Positions 1 to 9,116 are shown, counted from the first letter of the stretch. The stretch is DNA of 64,000 nucleotides from Geobacter sp. AOG2 (GCF_019972295.1 NZ_BLJA01000001.1:838049-902048), one strand, 5' to 3'. Translations and numbers: made by a program. The notes: generated from the sequence alone by a model not told the origin.

Positions 1-1344
1 TGGTGGACCGAGGAGGGATGGAACTGGCGGGAGTTCAGGCAGGCCGAGCACCCACTCTTCTGGATCAAAAGTGGCGGCGGCTGGAAGCTGCGCACCATGG
101 CCTCGGAGATAGACCTGCCTTGGAACTGGCCGGTGGAGGTCAACTACCTTGAGGCCAAGGCCTTCTGTACCTGGAAGGCGTCCGCAACCGGCCTCCCCAT
201 CCGCCTGCCGACCGAGGACGAATGGAACCGGTTGCGGGACGTGTGCGACATTCCGGACCAACCCTGCTGGGACAAGGCGCCGGGAAACATCAACCTGGAA
301 TACTGGTCGTCATCCTGTCCGGTGGACCGCTTCCGTTCCGGCGATTTCTACGATGTGGTGGGCAACGTGTGGCAGTGGACCGAGACCCCCATCTACCCCT
401 TCCGCGGGTTTCAGATCCACCCGTGGTACGATGATTTCTCCACCCCTACCTTCGATACCCGCCACAACCTGATAAAAGGCGGGTCATGGATATCCACCGG
501 CAACGAGGCGACACGGGATTCGCGCTACGCTTTCCGCAGGCATTTTTTTCAGCATGCCGGTTTCCGTTACGTTGAGAGCGCCGCGCCGGTGGAGGTCCAT
601 CATGATCAGTACGAGACCGATACCTTGACGGCCCAGTACTGCGATGCCCATTACGGGGCCGAGCACTTCGGCGTGGCCAACTTCCCGGCGACCTGCGCAA
701 GGCTCTGTCTGGAAGTGATGGCAGGACGCTCCAGGGGGCGGGCTCTGGACCTGGGGTGCGCCTTGGGGCGGGCCTCTTTCGAGCTGGCGCGAGGTGGCTT
801 CCGGCAGGTGACGGGACTGGATTTTTCCGCACGATTTTTCCGCTTGGCAGCCCGCATGCAGGACGAAGGGTACCTGCGTTACGCCTTCCCCGAGGAGGGC
901 GAGATTCTCTCGTTCCACGAGATCGGTCTGGCCGACCTGGGGCTGGAAGGTGCGCGCGACCGCGTGGAATTCTTTCAGGCAGACGCCTGCAACCTGCCGG
1001 AGAAGTTCACCGGCTACGATCTGGTTCTGGCGGCCAACCTGATCGACCGACTCTACTCGCCCCGCCGTTTCCTTACAACCATCCACGAACGCATCAATCC
1101 GGGCGGAGTGCTGGTGATTACCTCTCCGTACACCTGGCTGGAAGAGTTCACCAAAAAAGAGGAATGGCTGGGGGGCTACAAGGATGCGGGTGAGAACGTT
1201 ACCTCGCTGGAAGGGCTCAGCAGTGCCCTTGCTCCCCGTTTCCGCATGCTGGGGGAACCGCGTGACGTCCCCTTTGTGATCCGCGAGACCCGGCGCAAGT
1301 TCCAGCACACCGTCGCCGAGATGACCGTATGGGAGTTGAAATGA
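1..1344 (+). CDS. ovoA: Ovothiol synthase OvoA, C-terminal part (gene starts upstream of window)
   Basis: The frame is open from base 1, so the start and the iron-binding N-terminal DinB-like region lie outside the window; 447 residues are visible. The first third is the end of an FGE-sulfatase/SUMF1-type domain (GNVWQWTE, GGSWISTGNEATRDSRYAFRR). The rest is a class I SAM methyltransferase with the glycine-rich motif LDLGCALGR near base 750. This domain order is that of OvoA, in which 5-histidylcysteine sulfoxide synthase is fused to a 4-mercaptohistidine N1-methyltransferase; it joins cysteine to histidine and methylates the product on the route to ovothiol A, a redox thiol. The stop overlaps the region where slyX starts, so the two are probably cotranscribed. 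An EgtB/EgtD-like fusion is less likely because the methyltransferase is C-terminal. Confidence 0.88.
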   Translation, partial: WWTEEGWNWREFRQAEHPLFWIKSGGGWKLRTMASEIDLPWNWPVEVNYLEAKAFCTWKASATGLPIRLPTEDEWNRLRDVCDIPDQPCWDKAPGNINLEYWSSSCPVDRFRSGDFYDVVGNVWQWTETPIYPFRGFQIHPWYDDFSTPTFDTRHNLIKGGSWISTGNEATRDSRYAFRRHFFQHAGFRYVESAAPVEVHHDQYETDTLTAQYCDAHYGAEHFGVANFPATCARLCLEVMAGRSRGRALDLGCALGRASFELARGGFRQVTGLDFSARFFRLAARMQDEGYLRYAFPEEGEILSFHEIGLADLGLEGARDRVEFFQADACNLPEKFTGYDLVLAANLIDRLYSPRRFLTTIHERINPGGVLVITSPYTWLEEFTKKEEWLGGYKDAGENVTSLEGLSSALAPRFRMLGEPRDVPFVIRETRRKFQHTVAEMTVWELK

Positions 1345-1358
1345 CCCTGGAGGAAACC

Positions 1359-1562
1359 ATGGAAGAACGAATTACCGAACTGGAGTTGCGTTTCATGCAG
1401 CAGGAACACACCATCCAGGAGTTGAACGACACCGTCTGCCGCCAGGAGATTACCATTGAGCGGCTTGTGCGGGATCAGAACCTGATCCGCGAACAGCTTC
1501 GCCTGTTGGCACCTTCCATCAATCGCAGTGCCGACGAGGAGGAGCCACCCCCCCATTACTGA
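1359..1562 (+). CDS. slyX: SlyX family protein
   Basis: This is a 67-residue, almost entirely coiled-coil protein that opens MEERITELELRFMQQE and ends in a Pro/Tyr tail, both typical of SlyX. Its biochemical role is unknown. I chose the ATG at 1359 because a strong GGAGG lies 5 bases upstream. Earlier in-frame ATGs at 1329 and 1341 exist; the one at 1341 overlaps the ovoA stop as ATGA. Either way it is translationally close to ovoA. No terminator follows before the riboswitch region. Confidence 0.85.
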   Translation: MEERITELELRFMQQEHTIQELNDTVCRQEITIERLVRDQNLIREQLRLLAPSINRSADEEEPPPHY

Positions 1563-1662
1563 GAGGGAGAGGAGCAAAAATAATGAATACTTTACTTGAA
1601 TTGTGAAAAATATATACAGTTTGCACTTGCTTATTTAATGGAGTAATTTTATAAAAGTACCA

Positions 1663-1752
1663 TAGTTCATCGAACCGGCAAAACCAGGGTAACCTGGCGA
1701 CGCAAAGCTACCTGTCCAACCCAGATTGGATAGAGGGGCCGCCGAAATGACA
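1663..1752 (+). promoter_or_regulatory. GEMM-I (cyclic dinucleotide) riboswitch aptamer upstream of cheW
   Basis: The core GACGCAAAGCTACC matches the conserved J1/2-P3 segment of c-di-GMP-I aptamers. It is preceded by a CCAGG-GTAA-CCTGG stem capped by a GNRA tetraloop (P2) and followed by a P3 arm and a closing P1 (TCAT..CG at 1667-1672 with CG..ATGA at 1743-1750). The 5' conserved box reads CCGGCAAAACC instead of the common AGGGCAAACC, so this may be a variant subclass. Geobacter GEMM-I members include cGAMP-selective (GEMM-Ib) RNAs, so the ligand is left open. A terminator follows at once, which implies transcriptional control of cheW. Confidence 0.85.
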
Positions 1753-1768
1753 CAAAATCCATTTGTGA

Positions 1769-1804
1769 CAAGGCCCATCTTTGCGTAAAGGTGGGCCTTT
1801 TTTT
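1769..1804 (+). terminator. Rho-independent terminator serving as riboswitch expression platform
   Basis: A 13-bp stem (AAGGCCCATCTTT pairing with AAAGGTGGGCCTT, one G-U) with a 3-4 base loop is followed by seven T. It sits between the GEMM aptamer and cheW. The aptamer segment GAGGGGCC (about 1733-1740) can pair with GGCCC in the terminator 5' arm, which would form an antiterminator. A small hairpin (CACAAA/TTTGTG) lies between aptamer and terminator. Confidence 0.88.
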
Positions 1805-1896
1805 GTCATGTGCCCGTAGCGTCGGGCTTAACGGCAATCCGGGACGAAATGGCCTCTATTTTATGGTTTGCGCATGAAGCGCGGGAAGGAGAACCA

Positions 1897-2391
1897 ATGT
1901 CGAACGCACTTGTACCGGTGAAGAACACGGGGACTCAAGGGGAATTGGCCCAACTGGTCAGTTTCAACATCTTCAATGAGGAATACGGGGTTGAGGTCCT
2001 GAAGGTACGGGAGATCATCCGCATGACGGCCATCACCCATATCCCCAACACGCCTCCCCATGTGGAAGGGGTCATCAACCTGCGCGGCAAGGTGATCCCG
2101 ATCATGTCCATGCGCAAGAGGTTCGGCATGGCGGAGACGGAGAGCGATAGTCAGACCCGAATCATCGTGATCGATGTCGGCGGCGACCTGACCGGCTTCA
2201 TCGTCGATTCGGTCGCGGAGGTGATCCGTATCTCCGGCAGCGAGATTCAGCCGCCGCCCAGCATGGCATCGGGAGGTATCGAGCAGGAGTTCATCGTTGG
2301 CGTCGTCAATCGGCCCGATCGTCTCCTCATCCTGCTCGACCCCGACAAGATGCTCTCGCAGACGGAAAGACAGTTCATCGGTGAGTGTTGA
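1897..2391 (+). CDS. cheW: Chemotaxis coupling protein CheW
   Basis: The 164-residue single-domain CheW links receptor signalling domains to the CheA kinase. It has the expected order: LVSFNIFNEEYGVEVLKVREIIR, then the motif HVEGVINLRGKVIPI, then the C-terminal IVGVVNR and LLILLDPDK strands. The ATG at 1897 is chosen because GGAAGGAGA lies just upstream; an upstream in-frame GTG at 1810 is inside the terminator tail and would add an unrelated N-terminus. It is the first gene after the GEMM riboswitch, so its expression should respond to a cyclic dinucleotide. An EAL/HDOD gene follows within 75 bases. Confidence 0.95.
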   Translation: MSNALVPVKNTGTQGELAQLVSFNIFNEEYGVEVLKVREIIRMTAITHIPNTPPHVEGVINLRGKVIPIMSMRKRFGMAETESDSQTRIIVIDVGGDLTGFIVDSVAEVIRISGSEIQPPPSMASGGIEQEFIVGVVNRPDRLLILLDPDKMLSQTERQFIGEC

Positions 2392-2462
2392 TCATGGGGA
2401 TCCCATGGGGAGAGGTCGTGAACAGCCCTCCAGGGGGCCCAAAAACAGACAGGGACAGAGCA

Positions 2463-3689
2463 ATGCATGATGCGGCATATCTGATCGGCCGGCAGCCGAT
2501 CCTGAACGGACAAGAAGAGATCACGGCCTTTGAACTGCTTTTCAGGTCGCCGGAATCGGTTTCATCCGCCCGGTTTGAGAGTCCGCTCCGGGCCAGTTCC
2601 CAGGTAATCCTTGCCACCCTTTCCGCCATCGGTATCGAGCCGCTCCTCGGCCGTCAGCACGGCTTTGTCAATGTCGACGCCGACCTCCTAATGAACGATG
2701 TTATCGAACTTTTGCCCCACGAGCGAATCGGTTTGGAGTTGTTGGAATCCATTGAAATTACTCCCGACGTCGTCAAGCGATGCCGGACGCTGAAATCCCG
2801 CGGTTATCGACTGGTCCTGGACGACCACGAATACCATTCGTCCTTCGAACCGCTCTATGATGGTCTTGTCGAGATCGTCAAGATCGATCTGGTCAAGACC
2901 CCTCTCGGCAGGCTCCCCGAGATGGTAGAGCGTTTTCAGCGCTACCCGGTCAAACTGCTGGCCGAAAAGGTGGAGACTCGCGGCGCCTTTCTGCGCTGCC
3001 GCAGTCTTGGGGTGGAACTGTTCCAGGGATATTTCTTCGCCCGTCCATCTCTCATTCAGAGACAACAGGTGGCAAACGCTCTCTCCAGCTTTCTCACCCT
3101 GATGCAACAACTGGTCAGTGGGGCCGAGACCAGCGAGATAGAGACAACCTTCAAACAGAGCCCGGCCCTGGTCTATAAACTCCTCTTGCTGGTCAACTCG
3201 GTATCCGTCGGCCTGCATGAGAAGATTCGCACCATCCGCCACGCCATAACCATCATCGGGCGACAGCAACTCAAACGGTGGGTGCAGATAGCGCTTTTCG
3301 CCGGCGACGGACACCAGGGGGCCAACAGCCCGATCATGCACCTGGCGGTGACCCGTGCCACTTTCATGGAAGAGTTGGCCCGGACGCCCCCTCACATCGG
3401 CAGTTGTTCTCCCGACGAAGCGTTCATGGTCGGCATCCTTTCGATTTTGAAGGACATATATGAGGTTTCCGTGGAGGAAGTTGTGGCGAGCCTTGGACTT
3501 TCCGACGATATCCGCAACGCCCTGACAGGCGGAAAGGGGGAGATGAGTGTCCTGCTCTCCCTGGCCAGGATGCTTGAGGAAAACGACTTCGACGAGGCTG
3601 CCGAATGCTTTGAGGTATTGGGTATCCCGCTTCCGCTTGTTTTGGAGTGCCAGAGAAGGGCCTTCAATTGGCATCAGGCGCTCATATGA
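2463..3689 (+). CDS. EAL-like/HDOD two-domain signalling protein (YuxH/CdgJ type)
   Basis: The 408-residue protein has an N-terminal degenerate EAL-like domain (YLIGRQPIL, AFELLFRS in place of the EAL signature, later VKIDLVKT and LAEKVETR) and a C-terminal HDOD domain from about residue 215 (SPALVYKLLLLVNS, IRHAITIIG). Loss of the canonical EAL triad suggests it does not hydrolyse c-di-GMP and acts as a signalling or binding module, as in CdgJ-type proteins that affect motility. Start choice is uncertain: ATG 2463 gives the usual N-terminus, while GTG 2418 has a better ribosome site and would add 15 residues. It is probably cotranscribed with cheW under the riboswitch. Confidence 0.88.
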   Translation: MHDAAYLIGRQPILNGQEEITAFELLFRSPESVSSARFESPLRASSQVILATLSAIGIEPLLGRQHGFVNVDADLLMNDVIELLPHERIGLELLESIEITPDVVKRCRTLKSRGYRLVLDDHEYHSSFEPLYDGLVEIVKIDLVKTPLGRLPEMVERFQRYPVKLLAEKVETRGAFLRCRSLGVELFQGYFFARPSLIQRQQVANALSSFLTLMQQLVSGAETSEIETTFKQSPALVYKLLLLVNSVSVGLHEKIRTIRHAITIIGRQQLKRWVQIALFAGDGHQGANSPIMHLAVTRATFMEELARTPPHIGSCSPDEAFMVGILSILKDIYEVSVEEVVASLGLSDDIRNALTGGKGEMSVLLSLARMLEENDFDEAAECFEVLGIPLPLVLECQRRAFNWHQALI

Positions 3690-3747
3690 TCATTCAGGTA
3701 ATCCGCTAAGCGTTTTGGCTTTTATGCCCTATCCTCCGGAGGCTGTT

Positions 3748-3957
3748 ATGAAGAATTTGACCATTGGAACCCGCTTGCTGGCGGGCTTTTCTATTGTTTC
3801 GTTGTTGCTGCTCATCGTGATCGCCACAGCGGTCAATGGCCTCTACAAGAGCGGGGATCAACTTGAAAATGTAAATCGCGTCAGCGGCCTGAGCAGCAAG
3901 GTAGCAAAAGCCCTGGTCTGCATCAAAAATATCGATGAATCCTCTATCCTGGCGTAA
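3748..3957 (+). pseudogene. Truncated methyl-accepting chemotaxis protein (N-terminal fragment)
   Basis: This 69-codon ORF has a good ribosome site (CCGGAGG at about 3736) and encodes a typical chemoreceptor N-terminus: MKNLTIGTRLLAGF, one transmembrane helix, and the start of a four-helix-bundle sensor (LSSKVAKALVCIKNIDESSILA). It stops at TAA just where the periplasmic domain should continue. No HAMP or signalling domain follows in any frame before pncB. It therefore looks like the left end of a receptor gene whose remainder was deleted. It lies third in the cheW unit. Confidence 0.75.
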
Positions 3958-4200
3958 GTCCACCGTGTGTCCACCGGAAAATGTCTTGGGCATCCGCTGG
4001 TGCTCTTGACGCGGGAATAAAAAGGCTGTACGTTTGCGTTACACGGCCAAAGGGGGTTGCGGGATTCTTTCCGCATCTCCCTTTTTCCTTATGGCTGCCG
4101 GTTGCCGGGGACGTCGTGGTATACTTGTATCCGAAGGTCCGTTGCGCGGGACTGCGGCGCATATCGGCGATGATTACTGCTGCATCCCGGGAGAAGTCTC
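3958..4200 (+). other. Non-coding gap between MCP fragment and pncB
   Basis: About 240 bases with no continuation of the chemoreceptor in any frame and no recognisable RNA. The last part carries the pncB ribosome site (GGGAGAA). Confidence 0.5.
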
Positions 4201-5628
<1,428 letters not shown>

Positions 5629-5630
5629 CA

Positions 5631-6212
5631 ATGGAACGGGACAGTGCGCTTTTGATCGTGGATGTGCAGAACGACTTCTGTCCCGGCGGGGCGCTTGCCG
5701 TGCCGGAGGGCGACCGGGTGGTGGAGCCGCTCAGCCGGGCGGCGGAACGGTTTGTGGGGGCCGGCCTACCGATGTTTGCCAGCCGCGACTGGCATCCGGC
5801 CGTGACCGGGCACTTCAAGGATTACGGCGGGATGTGGCCGCCCCACTGCGTGCAGGGAAGCCGGGGGGCCGAGTTCCACCCCGCTCTGGGCCTGCCGCCG
5901 GGTACGGTGATTATCTCGAAGGGGACCGCACCTGACAGCGACAGTTACTCGGCCTTCGAGGGGAGCCGCGAAGACGGGGCGACTCTCGGGGCGTGCCTTG
6001 CCGCGTTGGGAGTGGGGCATCTCTACGTCGGCGGTTTGGCCACCGACTATTGCGTGCGCTCGTCGGTGCTGGATGCCTTGAAGTCTGGCCTCAAGGTGAC
6101 GGTGCTGACGGATGGGGTTGCGGGCGTGGACCTGAAACCGGGGGACTCGGACCGGGCTCTGGAGGAGATGGTCCGGGCCGGGGCGCAGCTTGCCACGGTC
6201 GATGCGATATAG
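5631..6212 (+). CDS. pncA: Nicotinamidase
   Basis: The 193-residue cysteine hydrolase of the isochorismatase fold deamidates nicotinamide to nicotinate for PncB just upstream. The catalytic triad Asp11, Lys97 and Cys141 is present (IVDVQNDF, ISKGT, TDYCVRSS), as are metal ligands Asp53, His55 and His72 (SRDWHP, PPHC). The ribosome site GAGGA overlaps the pncB stop. A decayed partial copy of this gene's 3' end lies at 8995-9106, on the far side of an acquired-looking cassette. Confidence 0.95.
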   Translation: MERDSALLIVDVQNDFCPGGALAVPEGDRVVEPLSRAAERFVGAGLPMFASRDWHPAVTGHFKDYGGMWPPHCVQGSRGAEFHPALGLPPGTVIISKGTAPDSDSYSAFEGSREDGATLGACLAALGVGHLYVGGLATDYCVRSSVLDALKSGLKVTVLTDGVAGVDLKPGDSDRALEEMVRAGAQLATVDAI

Positions 6213-6401
6213 ACTTGATAATCGTGCTTAACCCATGATGACGGGGGCTGCATTTCAGGTTTAAGTGAGACGGAATGAACAGGCCACTGACCCAAAGAGC
6301 CACACCCCCGTCAGACGAATATATACACGATGGGAAGTGTACCGTCATCTGCTTATCCCATCGGATGTCCCTTAATTATGGGGCAATACTGTCCAGTTTC
6401 T
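6213..6401. other. Junction between pncA and the inserted cassette
   Basis: About 190 bases with no gene. It marks the left boundary of the 6.2-9.0 kb cassette. A GACGGGGG / CCCCCGTC pair (about 6239-6312) could form a loose inverted repeat, but no transposase remnant or clear terminal repeat was recognised. Confidence 0.4.
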
Positions 6402-7265
6402 TCAAGGTTTCGGTGACAGCGTCAACTTACCAGCCGCCAGGTTCTCGCGGAGATGAGCGACCGACGACGTGCCCGGGATCAACAAAATGTTGGACGACCG
6501 GTGCAGCAGCCACGCCAGCGCGACTTGCATCGGCGTAGCCCGAAGTTCGCCTGCAATGTCCGACAGAGTGGATGATTGTAGTGGTGTGAACCCACCTAGC
6601 GGGAAAAATGGCACGTAAGCGATACCCTGTGCAGCGAGAGAATCGATCAGGCCATCATCATTTCGGTTGACGATATTGTAAAGGTTCTGCACACACACAA
6701 TCGGCACCATCCGGCGTCCTTCCTCAATCTGCGAGGGTGTGACATTGCTGAGACCGATGTGGCGTATTAAGCCCTTTTGCTGGAGCTCGGCCAGAACCGT
6801 CAGCGGTGCTTCGATTGATCCTTCGGCAGGCCCATGCACGTTGAACATGGCGCGAAGGTTGACGATCTCCAGCACATCGAGCCCCAGGTTGCGCAGGTTA
6901 TCGTGAACCGCCTGTGTCAGTTCTTCGCGTGAGAAAGCCGTAGACCATGATCCATCCGTGCCGCGCCGGGCACCGAGCTTCGTCACGATGACGAGGTCAT
7001 CGGGATAGGGATGCAGCGCCTCGCGGATCAACTGGTTGGTGACGTGCGGGCCATAGAAGTCGCTCGTGTCGATATGATTTACTCCGCTCGCAACCGCTTC
7101 GCGTAGCACAGCCAATGCCGCATCATGATCCTTGGGCGGCCCCCACACGCCGGGTCCGGCCAACTTCATCGCGCCGTAGCCTATTCGTTGGACCGTCAAT
7201 GACGTGCCAGGGAACGTAAACTGACCGCCGAGTTTGGCTTTATTCATCGAATTATTTGTCGTCAT
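6402..7265 (-). CDS. Aldo/keto reductase family oxidoreductase
   Basis: The 287-residue TIM-barrel protein is an NADP(H)-dependent carbonyl reductase by family. Visible features are IGYGAMKLAG, HIDTSDFYGP (the Asp and Tyr of the active-site tetrad), VTKLGARR (Lys) and the C-terminal IPGTSSVAHLRENLAA cofactor segment. The usual active-site His is not seen; the position reads EIVNLRAM, a form found in some AKR subgroups. The ATG at 7265 follows AAAGGAGT. It is downstream of the SDR gene with a 68-base gap and probably in the same operon, opposite tetR. Base composition is visibly lower in GC than pncA or hflX, which suggests acquisition. The substrate is unknown. Confidence 0.88.
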   Translation of the reverse strand: MTTNNSMNKAKLGGQFTFPGTSLTVQRIGYGAMKLAGPGVWGPPKDHDAALAVLREAVASGVNHIDTSDFYGPHVTNQLIREALHPYPDDLVIVTKLGARRGTDGSWSTAFSREELTQAVHDNLRNLGLDVLEIVNLRAMFNVHGPAEGSIEAPLTVLAELQQKGLIRHIGLSNVTPSQIEEGRRMVPIVCVQNLYNIVNRNDDGLIDSLAAQGIAYVPFFPLGGFTPLQSSTLSDIAGELRATPMQVALAWLLHRSSNILLIPGTSSVAHLRENLAAGKLTLSPKP

Positions 7266-7333
7266 TGGGATACTCCTTTTAGATGGGGTATTATGCCTTA
7301 AACGGCCTTCAGTGCCGTTGCCCCCTAAACCCG

Positions 7334-8221
7334 TCACCGATAGCTTGCGCGGTCGAGATCGAAAATGAGGCCGGCCTGCGTCGGTCGCCACCCCAACCTT
7401 TCTTTCGTTAGCGCGCTCGAAGCCGGCATATCGGTACCAACGAACATGGCGAGCCAGCCAAAGTGCTTGCCTGCTTCATCAGGGGACATAGACGCCACCG
7501 GAAGCTTCAGACCCCGGCCGATAGCATCCGCGATTTCCCGAACCGGTAGCCCTTCTTCGGCAACCGCGTGATATCTCGCCCCCGACAATCCCTTTTCAAG
7601 CGCCAACCTATAAAGGCGGGCAGCATCAAGCCGATGCACGGCAGGCCAGCGGTTGAGCCCATCGCCGACATACGCCGAGACGCCCTTTTCACGGGCCACG
7701 GCGATCAAATAACTGATAAGGCCTTGCCTGAATGGATCGTGTACCTGCGGAAGGCGCATAACAGATACATTGACACCACGGCCCGCGACTGAGACCCCCG
7801 CTAACTCCGAAGCTTTACGGGGATTCGGGTGATCGGGATTGAAGTTTTCTTCGGTCGCAGGTTGATCTGGCAGGGTGTTCCCCATTCCAGTGCCGGATGT
7901 GATGACCAATGGGCGGTTCGAGTCTGCGAGCGCGTCGCCGAGCGCCTCGATGGCCCGCCTGTCAATCTCGCAGTTTTCCTGGAATTTTGAGAAGTCGTGA
8001 ATGAAAGCCGTATGAATGACGCCATCCGAGGCAGCGGCCCCACTGCGCAGGCTATCGAGGTCTTCAAGCGAGCCGCGCTGCACATCGGCTCCGGCAATCA
8101 CAAGTGATTGAGCCGCCGCATCCGAACGAGCGAGGCCGAGAACCTTGTGTCCTGCGGAAATCAGTTCCTCAATGATGGCGGAACCAAGAAACCCTGTAGC
8201 ACCTGTTACGAAGATACGCAT
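7334..8221 (-). CDS. SDR-family NAD(P)-binding epimerase/reductase
   Basis: The 295-residue atypical short-chain dehydrogenase starts MRIFVTGATGFLGS, the TGxxGxxG dinucleotide loop of the extended/atypical SDR class, and continues with RWPAVHRLDAARL near residue 200, typical of NAD-dependent epimerase-like proteins. The substrate cannot be read from the sequence. The ATG at 8221 is favoured by AGGAGAAATAAC; an upstream in-frame ATG at 8239 adds six residues. It is first in a two-gene unit with the aldo/keto reductase and is transcribed away from tetR, so it is the likely direct target of that repressor. Confidence 0.87.
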   Translation of the reverse strand: MRIFVTGATGFLGSAIIEELISAGHKVLGLARSDAAAQSLVIAGADVQRGSLEDLDSLRSGAAASDGVIHTAFIHDFSKFQENCEIDRRAIEALGDALADSNRPLVITSGTGMGNTLPDQPATEENFNPDHPNPRKASELAGVSVAGRGVNVSVMRLPQVHDPFRQGLISYLIAVAREKGVSAYVGDGLNRWPAVHRLDAARLYRLALEKGLSGARYHAVAEEGLPVREIADAIGRGLKLPVASMSPDEAGKHFGWLAMFVGTDMPASSALTKERLGWRPTQAGLIFDLDRASYR

Positions 8222-8340
8222 TGTTATTTCTCCTTTCATTCACGGTTGCGATTTTCGTGACATTCCCCTTTCGTGTATAGATGGTTTTGGGCGCTGCCTG
8301 CGCAAACTGATGCCGAGATGACTTGACGAATTCGGTAAAA

Positions 8341-8354
8341 CGGAGTTAATCTCC
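8341..8354. promoter_or_regulatory. Probable TetR operator, copy 1 (CGGAG-N5-CTCC)
   Basis: CGGAGttaatCTCC is an inverted repeat that overlaps the putative tetR -10 region (TTGACG at 8323-8328, 17-base spacer, TTAATC at 8346-8351). It has the same arm sequence as the element 30 bases downstream. This position suits autorepression of the TetR gene. Confidence 0.6.
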
Positions 8355-8363
8355 TCTTAGTGA

Positions 8364-8392
8364 AATTTACCGGAGACATTCTCCGTTTGCAA
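8364..8392 (-). promoter_or_regulatory. Promoter of the SDR/AKR unit with TetR operator copy 2 in its spacer
   Basis: On the minus strand, TTGCAA (8392-8387) and TAAATT (8369-8364) are separated by exactly 17 bases. The spacer contains the inverted repeat CGGAG-acatt-CTCCG (8371-8385 on the plus strand), so a bound repressor would sit between -35 and -10. Together with copy 1 it forms a paired-operator divergent control region. Confidence 0.65.
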
Positions 8393-8403
8393 GGATTTTT
8401 TAC

Positions 8404-8988
8404 ATGGATAAAAAACATGTACAACCTGTCGGACGAAAACCGCGTGCCGACGCACAACAAAACCGCACGCGCATTCTGGAAGTGGCCAAGGAGGCGTTCA
8501 AGAAGTCGGGGGTCAATACCAGCCTCGACGACATTGCCAAACAGGCAGGTGTGGGACCGGGAACTCTCTATCGCCATTTTCCTTCGCGAGAGGAACTTTT
8601 AACCGCCGTATATCGGACCGAAGCGGAAAAACTCGCCGCTGCGGAGCAAAAATTTGCTGAAACCCTTTCCCCAGTCGAGGCATTGCGTGCCTGGATGTTG
8701 TTGTTTGTTGACTACATTGCCGCGAAGCAGATCATCGCGCCTGCTCTTAATGCACTGGTCGGAGATCCCAAGAAAATCTTTGAAGCTTCTTATTCCCAAA
8801 TATGGGAAGCTATCAGGGCCTTGGTCAGGCGCGCAATCGAGAGTGGGGATATACGGGAAGATTTGGATCCAATCGATTTGCTTCGCGCGCTTATTGGTGT
8901 CGCTAATATAGCAACAAGCCCAGATTGGCAACAAAGCGCCAGAAGATTGGTGGATATTCTCATTATGGGATCGCGGCCGGCCAAGTAG
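8404..8988 (+). CDS. TetR/AcrR family transcriptional regulator
   Basis: The 194-residue protein has an N-terminal TetR helix-turn-helix (RILEVAKEAFKKSG, TSLDDIAKQAGVGPGTLYRHFPSREELL, residues about 20-70) and an all-helical ligand-binding domain of ordinary length. It is divergent from the SDR/AKR operon, with two matching inverted repeats between them, so it most likely represses both that operon and itself until an unknown inducer binds. Base composition is AT-richer than the surroundings, as for the other genes of this cassette. Its stop is followed within 7 bases by a decayed pncA tail. Confidence 0.92.
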   Translation: MDKKHVQPVGRKPRADAQQNRTRILEVAKEAFKKSGVNTSLDDIAKQAGVGPGTLYRHFPSREELLTAVYRTEAEKLAAAEQKFAETLSPVEALRAWMLLFVDYIAAKQIIAPALNALVGDPKKIFEASYSQIWEAIRALVRRAIESGDIREDLDPIDLLRALIGVANIATSPDWQQSARRLVDILIMGSRPAK

Positions 8989-8994
8989 ATTGAA

Positions 8995-9106
8995 GTGATT
9001 CCAGCGGATTGCGTGGTGGGTGTGGACCTCAAGCCGGTGACTTGGACCGGACTCTGGAGAAGATGGTCCGGGTCGGGCGCGGCTAGCTACGGTCGATGCC
9101 ATATAG
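8995..9106 (+). pseudogene. Decayed duplicate of the pncA 3' end
   Basis: This stretch aligns with the last about 110 bases of pncA (6100-6212): both share GTGGACCT, CTCTGGAG, GATGGTCCGGG, ACGGTCGATGC and the final ATATAG. In frame pieces it would encode the end of a nicotinamidase (GVDLKP, KMVRVG, ATVDA), but several single-base deletions break the frame. The differences from pncA are those expected of a related allele, so this is more likely a remnant of a homologous donor or duplicated locus than a recent copy. It forms the right boundary of the 6.2-9.0 kb cassette. Confidence 0.75.
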
Positions 9107-9116
9107 TCAAAATCTG

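Noticed and set aside
6213-6401. Insertion-sequence end at the left boundary of the cassette
   Set aside because: The GACGGGGG/CCCCCGTC pair is short and no transposase fragment or target duplication was seen.
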